Below, piece by piece: positions 42,796-51,280 of a DNA stretch of 64,000 nt. The stretch is from positions 1 to 64,000 of the forward strand of contig UCKU01000009.1 of NCBI GenBank assembly GCA_900473185.1, written 5' to 3'. The position numbers and the translations under genes are program-made. The DNA comes from Hyphomicrobiales bacterium (GTDB lineage: Bacteria; Pseudomonadota; Alphaproteobacteria; Rhizobiales; Rhizobiaceae). Within the stretch, counting starts at the first letter, position 1, and each line of letters opens with the position of its first letter. Under the pieces are notes generated by a model, which was given only the letters and a program-made list of their open reading frames with translations, ran no database searches and was not told the origin of the DNA.

Positions 42796-44979
42796 GTGCA
42801 GGATCCGGACAACCCAGATAATGGGCCAGACGAGCCCGAAAACGGGCAAGGCAAGAAGCCTCAGAAGCAGCAGTCGAAAAACCGACACCTGTTGCTGCGT
42901 ATCGATTCATGGATCGACTCGACCGTCTGGAATGCCGGCTTTCGCGCCGCCGAAATCTGGGAAGACACCACCATCTTCTTCCGCCGCTTCCGTGTTCGCG
43001 GCTGGAAACGCGCGGTTTTCGAACTCGCCGGCGAAGGGCTGACGCTCGGGGCCGTCGGCTTGGTGCTGATGCTGGCGCTCGCACAGCCGGCTTTCGAGGC
43101 CACCAAGGAGGACTGGCGCAACCGCGGTGATTTCGCGGTCACCTTCCTCGACCGTTATGGCAATGTCATCGGCCATCGCGGCGTGATCCATCAGAATTCC
43201 GTGCCGATCGACGAATTGCCGGATTCGCTGATCAAATCCGTCATCGCGACCGAAGACCGACGCTTCTTCGACCATTTCGGCATTGACGTCATCGGCCTCT
43301 TCCGCGCCATGGTCACCAATGCCCAGGCCGGCGAAGTCGTGCAGGGCGGTTCGACGCTGACACAGCAGCTCGCCAAGAACCTGTTCCTTTCCAACGAGCG
43401 CTCGATCGACCGCAAGATTACCGAGGCTTTCCTGGCGTTCTGGCTGGAAGCCAATCTCTCCAAGAAAGAGATCCTCGCCACGTATCTGGACCGCGCCTAT
43501 ATGGGCGGCGGCACATTTGGTGCTGCGGCTGCGGCGCAATTCTATTTCGGCAAGAACATCACCGACGTGAACCTCGCTGAATCCGCCATGCTCGCCGGCC
43601 TCTTCAAGGCGCCGGCAAAATATGCCCCGCATGTCAACCTGCCGGCAGCGCGCGGCCGCGCCAACGAGGTGCTGACCAACCTCGTCCAGAGCGGACTGAT
43701 GACCGAGGGGCAGGTGATCGCCGCGCGGCGCAATCCCGCCACCGTCGTCGACCGCAACGAAGTGGAATCGCCGGACTTCTTCCTCGACTGGGCCTTCGAC
43801 GAAGTGCAGCGCCTCTCGCCGCGCTTCCACCAGCGCTCGCTGATCGTGCGCACCACGATCGACATGGGCATCCAGCAGGCGGCGGACGATTCCATCGAGA
43901 CATCGCTGCGCGAATATGGCGAAGCCTATCACGCCAAACAGGGCGCGATGGTGATGATCGAGAATGGCGGGGCCGTGCGCGCCATGGTCGGCGGACGCGA
44001 TTATGGCGAGAGCCAGTTCAACCGCGCCACCAGGGCGCTGCGCCAGCCAGGCTCCTCCTTCAAGGTCTATACCTATTCGGTGGCCATGGAGAGCGGGATG
44101 ACGCCGAAGACGACGATCATCGACGCGCCGATCTCCTGGGGCAACTGGAGCCCGCACAATTACGCCAACCGTTATGCGGGCCGCATCACGCTCGAAACCG
44201 CGGTCGCCCAGTCGATCAACACCATTCCGGTGCGCCTTGCCAAGGAAAAGCTCGGCATTCAGCCGATCCGCGCCATGGCCAAAGCCATGGGCGTCGAAAC
44301 GCCGATCCGCGACGACGTGACGATCCCGATCGGCACTTCGGAGGTGACCGTACTCGATCAGGCAACAGCTTATGCCGTGTTCCCGACCGGCGGCTACCAG
44401 TCCCGCCGCCATGGCATCACGCAGGTTCTCGATTACGATGGTGATGTTCTCTACGATTTCGATCGTGACGAACCGCCCGCCCAGCGCGTGCTTTCCGAAC
44501 AGGCGGACAGCTACATGAACCAGATGCTGTCGCGCGTGCCCTATGTGGGTACGGCGCGCAAGGCAGCTCTCGATAACGGCGTCGTCACCGCCGGCAAGAC
44601 CGGCACGACGCAGGCCTATCGCGATGCCTGGTTCGTGGGCTTTACCGGCAACTACACCTGCGCCGTCTGGTTCGGGAACGACGACTACACGTCGACCAAC
44701 AACATGACCGGCGGCTCGCTCCCCGCCATGACCTTCAAGCGCGCCATGGACTATGCCCATCAGGGTGTCGCGCTGCGCCCCATCCCCGGTATCGAAAACC
44801 CGCTGCCGTCCGAAAAGGATGTCGCCAAGGCCCAGGCCAGCAAGCCGAAGGACGGCGTGCCGACCCTCATTCGCCCACGCATGCTCTCGGTGCAATCGAC
44901 AAACATTCTCAAGAGCATCGGCGAGAAGCTGAAGGATGCTGCACCGCTCGAGGTACAGAAGGTCGCGAGCGCGGAGTGA
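42796..44979 (+). CDS. Penicillin-binding protein 1A family (bifunctional)
   Basis: 727 residues from a GTG at 42796. A charged cytoplasmic tail (1-70) and one membrane helix (about 80-95, LGAVGLVLMLALAQ) precede the GT51 glycosyltransferase: ATEDRRFFDHFGIDVIGLFRAM with catalytic Glu, GGSTLTQQLAKNLFL and KKEILATYLDRAYMG. The transpeptidase carries SSFK (GSSFKVYTY), the SxN motif (QSINTIP) and KTGT (AGKTGTTQAYRD). It polymerises and cross-links peptidoglycan and is a beta-lactam target. The Asp-rich N-terminal tail is typical of rhizobial PBP1A proteins. Confidence 0.9.
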   Translation: MQDPDNPDNGPDEPENGQGKKPQKQQSKNRHLLLRIDSWIDSTVWNAGFRAAEIWEDTTIFFRRFRVRGWKRAVFELAGEGLTLGAVGLVLMLALAQPAFEATKEDWRNRGDFAVTFLDRYGNVIGHRGVIHQNSVPIDELPDSLIKSVIATEDRRFFDHFGIDVIGLFRAMVTNAQAGEVVQGGSTLTQQLAKNLFLSNERSIDRKITEAFLAFWLEANLSKKEILATYLDRAYMGGGTFGAAAAAQFYFGKNITDVNLAESAMLAGLFKAPAKYAPHVNLPAARGRANEVLTNLVQSGLMTEGQVIAARRNPATVVDRNEVESPDFFLDWAFDEVQRLSPRFHQRSLIVRTTIDMGIQQAADDSIETSLREYGEAYHAKQGAMVMIENGGAVRAMVGGRDYGESQFNRATRALRQPGSSFKVYTYSVAMESGMTPKTTIIDAPISWGNWSPHNYANRYAGRITLETAVAQSINTIPVRLAKEKLGIQPIRAMAKAMGVETPIRDDVTIPIGTSEVTVLDQATAYAVFPTGGYQSRRHGITQVLDYDGDVLYDFDRDEPPAQRVLSEQADSYMNQMLSRVPYVGTARKAALDNGVVTAGKTGTTQAYRDAWFVGFTGNYTCAVWFGNDDYTSTNNMTGGSLPAMTFKRAMDYAHQGVALRPIPGIENPLPSEKDVAKAQASKPKDGVPTLIRPRMLSVQSTNILKSIGEKLKDAAPLEVQKVASAE

Positions 44980-44994
44980 TGGCCTAGCGTGCGC

Positions 44995-45315
44995 TTAAGC
45001 GGCGCGCGGTGTGATCGTCGCGAGGTCACTGCTGATCTGGCGACGCCTTTCCATAAGGTCATAATCAGCCTGAAGGCCAAGGAAGAAGCCTTCCGAAAGG
45101 CCGAAATAGCGAGCAAGACGAAGGTCGCTATCGGCCGAAATACTGCGCTTGCCCATGACAATTTCGTTTACGCGGCGCGGCGGCACATGAATGGCGCGCG
45201 CAAGAGCATTCTGGCTGAGGCTCAGTGGCTTCAGAAACTCTTCCAGCAAGATTTCCCCCGGATGAGGGTTCTCAAGAAGAACGTCTTCAGTCGTGATAAT
45301 CGACGATTTCGACAT
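44995..45315 (-). CDS. higA: HigA family antitoxin
   Basis: 106 residues. HigA-type XRE domain: ENPHPGEILLEEFLKPLSLSQNALARAIHVPPRRVNEIVMGKRSISADSDLRLARYFGLSEGFFLGLQADYDL. The HPGEIL start and GLQ-YDL end are family marks. It follows the toxin gene with a 29-nt overlap, toxin first as in higBA modules. It neutralises HigB and represses the operon through the TATAACG dyads. Confidence 0.92.
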   Translation of the reverse strand: MSKSSIITTEDVLLENPHPGEILLEEFLKPLSLSQNALARAIHVPPRRVNEIVMGKRSISADSDLRLARYFGLSEGFFLGLQADYDLMERRRQISSDLATITPRAA

Positions 45316-45571
45316 GATGAGCCGTCCCTTCTTCCCAATTGAAACAGATACGCCATTGATCGTTGATACGGATCGAAAACTGCCCGCGCCGGTTCCCTTT
45401 CAAAGCTTCCAGACGATTTCCGGGCGGTATGCGCAGATCGTCTACGCGCTTGGCCTGATTGAGCAGACGCAGTTTGCGCAGCGCAATGGTCTGGATATCG
45501 GACGGCAATTTCCGGCTTCTTACGCCGCTCCAAATCCGTTCCGTCTCGGCATCAGCAAAGCTTACGATCAT
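45287..45571 (-). CDS. higB: HigB-type (RelE/ParE superfamily) toxin
   Basis: 94 residues: MIVSFADAETERIWSGVRSRKLPSDIQTIALRKLRLLNQAKRVDDLRIPPGNRLEALKGNRRGQFSIRINDQWRICFNWEEGTAHHVEIVDYHD. The SIRINDQWRICFNW motif is diagnostic for plasmid-maintenance-type HigB. HigB cleaves mRNA on the ribosome. The gene starts 7 bp from the palindromic operator. It is intact, so the module may be functional. Confidence 0.92.
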   Translation of the reverse strand: MIVSFADAETERIWSGVRSRKLPSDIQTIALRKLRLLNQAKRVDDLRIPPGNRLEALKGNRRGQFSIRINDQWRICFNWEEGTAHHVEIVDYHD

Positions 45572-45578
45572 GATAATT

Positions 45579-45614
45579 TATAACGCGACACGTTATATAA
45601 CGCAATACGTTATA
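45579..45614. promoter_or_regulatory. Double HigA operator
   Basis: Two 19-bp dyads, TATAACG-CGACA-CGTTATA (45579-45597) and TATAACG-CAATA-CGTTATA (45596-45614), overlap by 2 bp with a 17-bp repeat period. They sit directly before the higB start codon. Confidence 0.8.
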
Positions 45615-45708
45615 GCCTCTTCGGCCGGGGACACATCGCCTCATGGCATTCCACCCTGCCAGAATCAGTGGTAACCCTTTCAACTGATTTGATCTTCAAG
45701 GGCGCAAG

Positions 45709-46296
45709 GTGTTTCGGTTTCCCCTTTTCATCCTGATCACGCTGATCGTCGCCTTCGGCGGCGGCATCATGATTTCGCTTTATGCGCTGGATGCAACGCA
45801 AGGATTCGGGGCGATCAAGCTCGGCGCCTGGGAGGCCTTTCCGGAACTCCAGACCGTTGACGCGGACCCCTACGCAAAGTCGCATCGTGCGCGCGCAGGC
45901 AAGCTGCTCTACGGCAGTGCCGAAGGCCTGACCTTTACAGCAAGCGTCGACGATAGAGGAGAGCGGCTCAATGCCGCCTGCCACTACCGCATCATCGGCC
46001 AGACGCCGCCGGCGCGGCTGTGGACGCTGTTTACTGCCGACAATGCCGGCAACCCCGCCTCGCTGCAGGCGACCCTGCCGGCAGCGCTGAATTCGTGGAC
46101 GGTGCTGCGACAGCCCGATAGCAGCTTCACCATCGACATTGCGACACACGCTGAGCCCGGCAACTGGCTGGCGGTGCCGCAGGCTGGCACGTTCCGGCTG
46201 GTGCTGACGCTGTTCGACACGCCGACAGCCGGCAGCTCCGGCGTGATCGATCTTTCGATGCCGAAGCTGACCAAGATCGGATGCGGCAATGCTTAG
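45709..46296 (+). CDS. DUF1214 domain protein
   Basis: 195 residues from a GTG at 45709 with AAGG upstream. The N-terminus has a membrane helix (FPLFILITLIVAFGGGIMISLY). The DUF1214 body includes DPYAKSHRARAGKLLYGSAEGLTFTASVD, CHYRIIGQTPPARLWTLF and RLVLTLFDTP. The domain resembles the C-terminal part of DUF1254/DUF1214 proteins, which in rhizobia are often split in two genes as here. Function unknown. It overlaps the DUF1254 gene by 8 nt. Confidence 0.82.
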   Translation: MFRFPLFILITLIVAFGGGIMISLYALDATQGFGAIKLGAWEAFPELQTVDADPYAKSHRARAGKLLYGSAEGLTFTASVDDRGERLNAACHYRIIGQTPPARLWTLFTADNAGNPASLQATLPAALNSWTVLRQPDSSFTIDIATHAEPGNWLAVPQAGTFRLVLTLFDTPTAGSSGVIDLSMPKLTKIGCGNA

Positions 46297-46837
46297 GGTG
46301 TTCTTCGCCCTCCTCACCGGGCTTTTCGGCGCAGCACTTCTGCACCTCGTCATCATTCTCGCGCTGCCGCACTTCACCGGCCGCGATGCGGCGACGCGCG
46401 TGGAGGCGGAGGGCGATCCGAACACTTTCTATCTGCTTACCGGCCGCTATGACGAGGCAGGGCTCGCCAATGGCGATCCGTTCGTGCGCACTGCCGTCTG
46501 CTCCTTCGATGTGAGCGAGGCTCCGGTGCATTTCACCGCCAAGGGCAATGTGCCCTTCTGGTCGATCGCGATCTATGACGGCGCCTCGAACGAGGTCTTC
46601 AGCATGAACGACCGCACCTCCGTCGGCGGCGCACTCGATGTTGTTGCGGCAAGCCCGATCCAATTGACGGACCTCCGCAAGAACCTGCCGCAGGAACTGC
46701 AGCAGACGATCATGGTGGAGATGGCACATCCTGAGGGATATGCAGTGCTGCGCACGCTGGCGCCGCAGGCAAGCTTCGATGAAGCCGCACGAGCCTTCCT
46801 CACGGAAGCGGCCTGCGATGAACTGGACGCCCGCTAG
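46289..46837 (+). CDS. DUF1254 domain protein
   Basis: 182 residues. A membrane helix (LTGLFGAALLHLVIILAL) and the segment DPNTFYLLTGRYDEAGLANGDPFVRTAVCSFDVSEAPVHFTAKGNVPFWSIAIYDGASNEVFSMNDRTSVGG fit DUF1254. It starts 8 nt inside the end of the DUF1214 gene, indicating coupled translation and a likely membrane complex of the two. No enzymatic motif is seen. Confidence 0.82.
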   Translation: MLRVFFALLTGLFGAALLHLVIILALPHFTGRDAATRVEAEGDPNTFYLLTGRYDEAGLANGDPFVRTAVCSFDVSEAPVHFTAKGNVPFWSIAIYDGASNEVFSMNDRTSVGGALDVVAASPIQLTDLRKNLPQELQQTIMVEMAHPEGYAVLRTLAPQASFDEAARAFLTEAACDELDAR

Positions 46838-46852
46838 GGTTGTTTTCGCGCG

Positions 46853-47023
46853 TTACTTGTTGTTGACACGCGGCGCAGGATGCGCCGGATTTTTCTTCGG
46901 GGCTTCGACGATCCGTTCGTAACGGACGCCGGTGAACCAGAGGATTTTTGCTTCGCGGGGCTCCTTGCCCGTGCGGCGCGGCTCCTCACGCAGCCGGTCC
47001 GCCAATGCGACTACAATTGCCAT
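46853..47023 (-). CDS. Small basic hypothetical protein
   Basis: 56 residues from the ATG at 47021-47023, preceded by GGAGACGAGA. Sequence begins MAIVVALADRLREEPRRTG and ends PKKNPAHPAPRVNNK, rich in Arg/Lys/Pro, with no membrane part. It converges with the DUF1254 gene (15 bp apart). No known family; coding status rests on start context only. Confidence 0.4.
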   Translation of the reverse strand: MAIVVALADRLREEPRRTGKEPREAKILWFTGVRYERIVEAPKKNPAHPAPRVNNK

Positions 47024-47565
47024 TCTCGTCTCCATGCACTGCCCGAGACGGATGAACTTGCGATGGATTTCACCCTGCCCGCCATGCTGCGGGCCAGCGC
47101 GTCCTCAAGCGCCGGATGAACCGGACCGAGGGCATTCGCGCCTTTCTCACGGCACCTGACCGAAATACCGTGATGCTGCGGAGCTTCCACGATCCATATC
47201 CCCAAATCGCGTCGTTCCTGTCCGAATTGAGACACACGACCGTTAACAGATTACTAATATTCAGCCACTGCTCTCAGCAGTCTGCTCGACGCTGAGATAA
47301 CGCGCAGAATGGTTGTTTGGTTTCAGTCGCGAAAAAGAAAAGACAGGCTGGAAATCGCCCGATAAAATTAGAGACAATTCATATAGTTAACAGCTCTTCT
47401 CCACTGAAGCGGCATCTGCGCCGTGGGTGTTGCAAATATGCGTCACAAAAATATTAATTGCTGCAAGGGTGATTGGGTGTATTCTGACCCTATCGGTCAA
47501 AGGTTTTAAGGCAATGGCCGCTTGGGAGATTATACGTGCTCTTGCTGTAATACGGAGAGCAACCC

Positions 47566-47772
47566 ATGCCCTTCCTGTATAACTCCGCATTCACCTCAGA
47601 AGATTTGGATGTGCTGCGCGGCGCGCTGGATGCGTGGTGCGCGGAAAAACATATCGACATCAGAAGCGTCGAAGCGCAGTTCGCGGCTTCGACCGCGCTC
47701 GACCTTTACCAGTCTGGCCATGACGATCACGACAAATTGCTGTCGGCACTCAGAGGCCGCAAGAATCTTTAG
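47566..47772 (+). CDS. Small hypothetical protein
   Basis: 68 residues with a clear ribosome site (GGAGAG, 7 nt before ATG). MPFLYNSAFTSEDLDVLRGALDAWCAEKHIDIRSVEAQFAASTALDLYQSGHDDHDKLLSALRGRK is helical and acidic, with a terminator hairpin just after it. It resembles small conserved proteins of rhizobial genomes, but no function is known. The 270 bp before it hold nothing recognised. Confidence 0.65.
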   Translation: MPFLYNSAFTSEDLDVLRGALDAWCAEKHIDIRSVEAQFAASTALDLYQSGHDDHDKLLSALRGRKNL

Positions 47773-47815
47773 ATTATTTGCCGGCTATTTATCCACATCT
47801 TTGAAAACTGGAAAT

Positions 47816-47833
47816 CGCCCCGCTTCCGGGGCG
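47816..47833 (+). terminator. Intrinsic terminator
   Basis: CGCCCCG-CTTC-CGGGGCG forms a 7-bp stem with a tetraloop, followed by TTCGATTTTATTTT. It lies 44 bp beyond the small gene that stops at 47772. Confidence 0.75.
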
Positions 47834-48061
47834 TTCGATTTTATTTTGCCGGCTCATCAATCCGCGACACGCGAAACGTGTATATTTCTGTTGCATTTTA
47901 ATAGAATCTTCAGCATCCATTAACCGTGCCGGTGTAGGATTTGTTCATAACCGTATGTCTGACATGCGTCCCGCCAGCGCTTGTCGGCACACGGTCTCCC
48001 GCTTGTTCTGCGTTTTCGGGGTGTTCTTGTGCGTGACCGGTTTCGAGACCTAGAGGGCCCC

Positions 48062-49081
48062 ATGGCCATCAGGAAGAAGGACGTGGTGTTAATGGCGACT
48101 GTCAGCAGTTTCGAGAACCTGTCACATCCGACACGCTCCGAACTGCGCCAGTTTGCCGAACTCTTCATGCCGCTTTTCCAGGCCTCCTCCGAAGAGGCAA
48201 GGCGCCAGGCCGTAGCAGCTCTTTCCCAATGCGAGAACATGCCGGCAGCAGTCGCACTCTTCATCGGCAACCAGCCGATCGAAGTCGCAGCACCTTTCCT
48301 CGCCTCCTCCAAGGCAATCAGCGACGATACGTTGATAACCATTGCCCGCACCCATGGTGCTGCGCATGTGAAGGCGATCGTCAGCCGGGATTCCCTGTCG
48401 CCAAAGGTCATCGATGCGCTGGTAGCGCTGCGCCAGGCCGAGCCGCGCCCATCCTCCGCCGCGCCGGCCGAGCCGCCGGCCATGCCGCTTTCGCCGATGC
48501 CTGCTGCATCCGAAGCGGATCAGCAGGAAGCAGAACGCATTGCCAATGAAGAGGCGCTGCGCGAGCGTATCCGCGGCCTTGCCGGCCATCTCGGCCGCAA
48601 CGATGAGGACCGGCTCGGCCTTCGCTCGCTGTCCGACATTCAGGAGGCGCTGCTGGTGCGCTTTGCCCGCTCGCGGGAAGCCACGCATTTCGCCACCGCA
48701 CTTGCCGATGCGCTGTCTGCCAGCCGCTGGCTTGCCGAGCGCATCATGCTCGACCTCTCCGGCCAGCAGCTCGCCACGACGCTGACGAGCCTCGGCATGG
48801 GCTTTCTCGATTCCGTCTTCGTGCTGGAAAAGCTCTATCCGCATCTTGCCGAGGTGCAGCACAATGTCAGCCGCGCCTTCCTTGTTCTCGATGCGCTGGA
48901 CCCGGAAGAGTGCCATGCCCGCGTCGAAGCATGGCGCCGCGCCGACAGCTACACCTACAATCCGCAAAGCCCGGCTGCAGCCCAGCCGGCACCCGCAGCA
49001 CAGCCACAGGCCGCGCCGGCCTATCGCTTCATCCGGCAGGCGCCGGTGCGCGACCTCAAAAGCGTCAACCGGGCGCGCTAA
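48062..49081 (+). CDS. DUF2336 domain protein
   Basis: 339 residues from the ATG at 48062 (GAGGG upstream); ATG 48092 also has a purine site (GAAGGA). The core is helical and alphaproteobacterial in type: FENLSHPTRSELRQFAELFMPLFQASSEEARRQAVAALSQCENMPAAVALFIGNQPIEVAAPFLASSKAISDDTLITIARTHGAAHVKAIVSRDSLSPKVIDALV. A Pro/Ala-rich stretch and a long C-terminal helical part follow. DUF2336 is of unknown function, with HEAT-like repeats. It converges with an AraC remnant and ABC-F gene. Confidence 0.8.
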   Translation: MAIRKKDVVLMATVSSFENLSHPTRSELRQFAELFMPLFQASSEEARRQAVAALSQCENMPAAVALFIGNQPIEVAAPFLASSKAISDDTLITIARTHGAAHVKAIVSRDSLSPKVIDALVALRQAEPRPSSAAPAEPPAMPLSPMPAASEADQQEAERIANEEALRERIRGLAGHLGRNDEDRLGLRSLSDIQEALLVRFARSREATHFATALADALSASRWLAERIMLDLSGQQLATTLTSLGMGFLDSVFVLEKLYPHLAEVQHNVSRAFLVLDALDPEECHARVEAWRRADSYTYNPQSPAAAQPAPAAQPQAAPAYRFIRQAPVRDLKSVNRAR

Positions 49082-49169
49082 CCTCAAGGTAGTCTCGACG
49101 ATACTGCTGCGGCGCGGCACCGTTTATGCACTTGAACGCGTTGCTGAAGGGGCTTTCCGACTGATAGCC
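49065..49169 (-). pseudogene. C-terminal remnant of an AraC family gene
   Basis: On the minus strand the frame reads GYQSESPFSNAFKCINGAAP and QQYRRDYLEVSAPG, then stop. This is the second helix-turn-helix of AraC regulators (compare GYTSESAFSNAFKRVTG in the gene at 53911). Nothing AraC-like precedes it: the frame runs back six codons to the ABC-F stop codon. It is a truncated relic, lying in the DUF2336 3' end and the ABC-F trailing region. Confidence 0.7.
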
Positions 49170-49193
49170 CGGCCAGTCGACTCCTTCGCGTAA

Positions 49194-50780
49194 CTATCTT
49201 GCAGGCAATTCCAGCCGGCGCGTGATACCAACCATCTCCAGAAACACCTCGTCATGGCTGACGATCAGCAGTGCGCCGTCATAAGCCCTGAGACCCGCTT
49301 CGACGGCGGCGATGGAATCGATGTCGAGGTGGTTGGTCGGCTCATCGAGGATCAGCAGCGACGGCGGTGTCGCGCCGCCGAGAACGCAGGCAAGGCCGGC
49401 GCGCAGAAGCTGGCCGCCTGACAAAGTCGAAACGATCTGCAGCGCCGCATCCGCCCGGAACATGAAGCGGGCGAGCGCTGCGCGGCAGGCATTCTCATCC
49501 GATTGCGGGTTCAGCCGCCGGAAATTGTCGCGGATCGAGGTCGCGGGGTCGAGCAGGCTGACGCGTTGGTCGAGCATCGAGACAGAGGTCAGCACACGGA
49601 CGGTTCCCTCCCATGGCTGCAGATCGCCTGAAATCAGCGCGAGCAACGTCGTCTTGCCCGAGCCGTTCGGGCCGGTAACGGCAATACGTTCAGGGCCGGT
49701 GATATCGAACGACAGTTTGCGGATGATGGGATTTTCCGCCTCGTAGCCGGCCGTGCCGGCGTCGATCCTTAGCACTGATCTGCTTGGCGACAGGCCGGTC
49801 GAAGGCAGCTTGACGGAGAGCGGCTGCAGGATCTCGATGCGCTTGCGCGCCTCCTCGGCATCCTCGAGTGCTTGCATGTGGCGCCGTTCGGCGAGGCGGG
49901 CATTCTCGCCGCTGGTATTTTCCGCCTGCCGCTTCAGGCCGCCGGCAACGATACGCGGCATGTCACCCTTGGCCGCCTTCTTCTTGCCGGCGCTGTCCTT
50001 ACGGGCCTTGCGCTCAGCCGTTTCCTGCGCGCTGCGGGCGACCTCCGCCACACGTTTTTTTGCGTCCGCCAGATCGTGCTCGGCGGCGGCAAGTTCCAGC
50101 GCCTTGCGGGCGCGGTAATCGCTCCAGTTTCCGCCATAGCGGGTGGCGCCCAAAGTCGTCAGCTCGACAATGGCGTCCATCGTCTCCAGCAGTTCACGGT
50201 CATGGCTGACGACCAGAGCACCATGGCGCCAGCCGCCGAGAAGCGAGATCACCGCTTCACGTCCATCCCGGTCCAGATTGTTGGTCGGCTCGTCGAGGAT
50301 GAGGAAATCCGACTCTTCGAAGATCAGGGCGGCGAGTGCTGCACGGGTGCACTGGCCGCCGGAGAGCGCCGCCAGCAGCGTCTGCGGCCCGGCGGCGAGG
50401 CCGGCACGTTCCAGTGCGGCTTCCATGCGGGCTTCGAGCGTCCAGTCGGCAACGGCAAGCTCGTCAGCGCTCGCTTCGCCACTTTCGGCACGGCGGAGAA
50501 TGGCAAGCGCCTGCGCCGCACCGAAGAGATCGGCGACCGTTTCATCCGGGCCAACCTGCACGCTCTGGCGCAGTATGCCTATAGTGCCAGATACGGCGAC
50601 AGAGCCGGTCTGCGGCTGCAGCTCGCCGGCGACCAGCTTCAAAAGCGTGGTCTTGCCGACGCCATTGCGACCGACGAGGCCGGTGCGCTCTGCGTTGAAG
50701 CTCAGATCGATATTGGAGAAAAGCGGCCGGCCGTCAGGCGTGGACCACGAAAGATTGGAAAGCGTAATGGATGCAGGCAT
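49194..50780 (-). CDS. ABC-F family ATPase
   Basis: 528 residues from the ATG at 50778-50780. Cassette 1: Walker A GRNGVGKTT, signature LSGGQCTRAALAA, Walker B FLILDEPTNNLD. Cassette 2: Walker A GPNGSGKTT, signature LSGGQLLRAGLAC, Walker B LLILDEPTNHLD. The linker is charged (ERKARKDSAGKKKAAKGDMPRI). It is a different subgroup from the ABC-F gene at 28130. ABC-F proteins rescue stalled ribosomes or protect them from antibiotics. A small upstream reading frame overlaps its start. Confidence 0.9.
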   Translation of the reverse strand: MPASITLSNLSWSTPDGRPLFSNIDLSFNAERTGLVGRNGVGKTTLLKLVAGELQPQTGSVAVSGTIGILRQSVQVGPDETVADLFGAAQALAILRRAESGEASADELAVADWTLEARMEAALERAGLAAGPQTLLAALSGGQCTRAALAALIFEESDFLILDEPTNNLDRDGREAVISLLGGWRHGALVVSHDRELLETMDAIVELTTLGATRYGGNWSDYRARKALELAAAEHDLADAKKRVAEVARSAQETAERKARKDSAGKKKAAKGDMPRIVAGGLKRQAENTSGENARLAERRHMQALEDAEEARKRIEILQPLSVKLPSTGLSPSRSVLRIDAGTAGYEAENPIIRKLSFDITGPERIAVTGPNGSGKTTLLALISGDLQPWEGTVRVLTSVSMLDQRVSLLDPATSIRDNFRRLNPQSDENACRAALARFMFRADAALQIVSTLSGGQLLRAGLACVLGGATPPSLLILDEPTNHLDIDSIAAVEAGLRAYDGALLIVSHDEVFLEMVGITRRLELPAR

Positions 50781-50832
50781 GGAAATCCCCGATGGCAAGG
50801 CGAATTGGCATTGCGATCAGGTTGGAATCCAT
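50734..50832 (-). CDS. Candidate leader peptide overlapping the ABC-F start
   Basis: 32 codons from the ATG at 50830-50832, preceded by AGGACGG six bases upstream, a strong ribosome site. The peptide begins MDSNLIAMPIRLAIGDFHAC and ends VVHA. It overlaps the ABC-F start codon in another frame, so its translation could affect ABC-F initiation, as with attenuating leaders of resistance ABC-F genes. Existence is inferred from start context only. Confidence 0.3.
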   Translation of the reverse strand: MDSNLIAMPIRLAIGDFHACIHYAFQSFVVHA

Positions 50833-50904
50833 TTTGCACCGTCCTGTTGGTATTGCGGATGGCGGTAAACTAGGCGGGAACCGGCGTAAATTCAAGGCAG
50901 GCCG

Positions 50905-51243
50905 TCAGCCGGCCATCGGGATGAGTTCCGAGACCTTGTCTGTCTCCAGCTCGACAATCCAGAGATCGGGGTCGAACTTGCGCTCGCGATCCAGCATCTC
51001 CCGCACCTTGTCCGGCTCGGCGCGCTCCAGCCTGACTTCGAACAGGCGATCACCGCTGCTCTCCTCGTCGAAGAAGCTCTGCGGGGCTGGCGCATACAGA
51101 GTTTCGAGGCCGTCACGGAAACGCTGGCGGATGAAGATGGCACCGGCCTCCTCTGCGCCCTTCTTTTCTACGGCAGCAAAATCGCCCGCGGAGAAAACCC
51201 TGCGGACGAGAGCGGAAACGTAGATATCGGCGCGCAATCTCAT
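50905..51243 (-). CDS. DUF1491 family protein
   Basis: 112 residues: MRLRADIYVSALVRRVFSAGDFAAVEKKGAEEAGAIFIRQRFRDGLETLYAPAPQSFFDEESSGDRLFEVRLERAEPDKVREMLDRERKFDPDLWIVELE. This matches DUF1491, a small alphaproteobacterial family of unknown function. Upstream of the ABC-F leader region on the same strand (72-nt gap), and 38 bp downstream of the chemotaxis protein gene. Confidence 0.85.
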   Translation of the reverse strand: MRLRADIYVSALVRRVFSAGDFAAVEKKGAEEAGAIFIRQRFRDGLETLYAPAPQSFFDEESSGDRLFEVRLERAEPDKVREMLDRERKFDPDLWIVELETDKVSELIPMAG

Positions 51244-51280
51244 GGGCGCGGTATAGACCGTGCGGCAGGTGGCGGCAACG

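Noticed and set aside
42907..44895. 662-residue open frame opposite the PBP1A gene
   Set aside because: Composition is His/Arg/Gly-rich as expected for an antisense frame, and the plus strand encodes a complete bifunctional PBP.
47116..47295. 59-codon plus-strand frame (MNRTEGIRAFLTAPDRNTV...) between small genes
   Set aside because: No clear ribosome site or family; could be a decayed gene, but nothing supports it.
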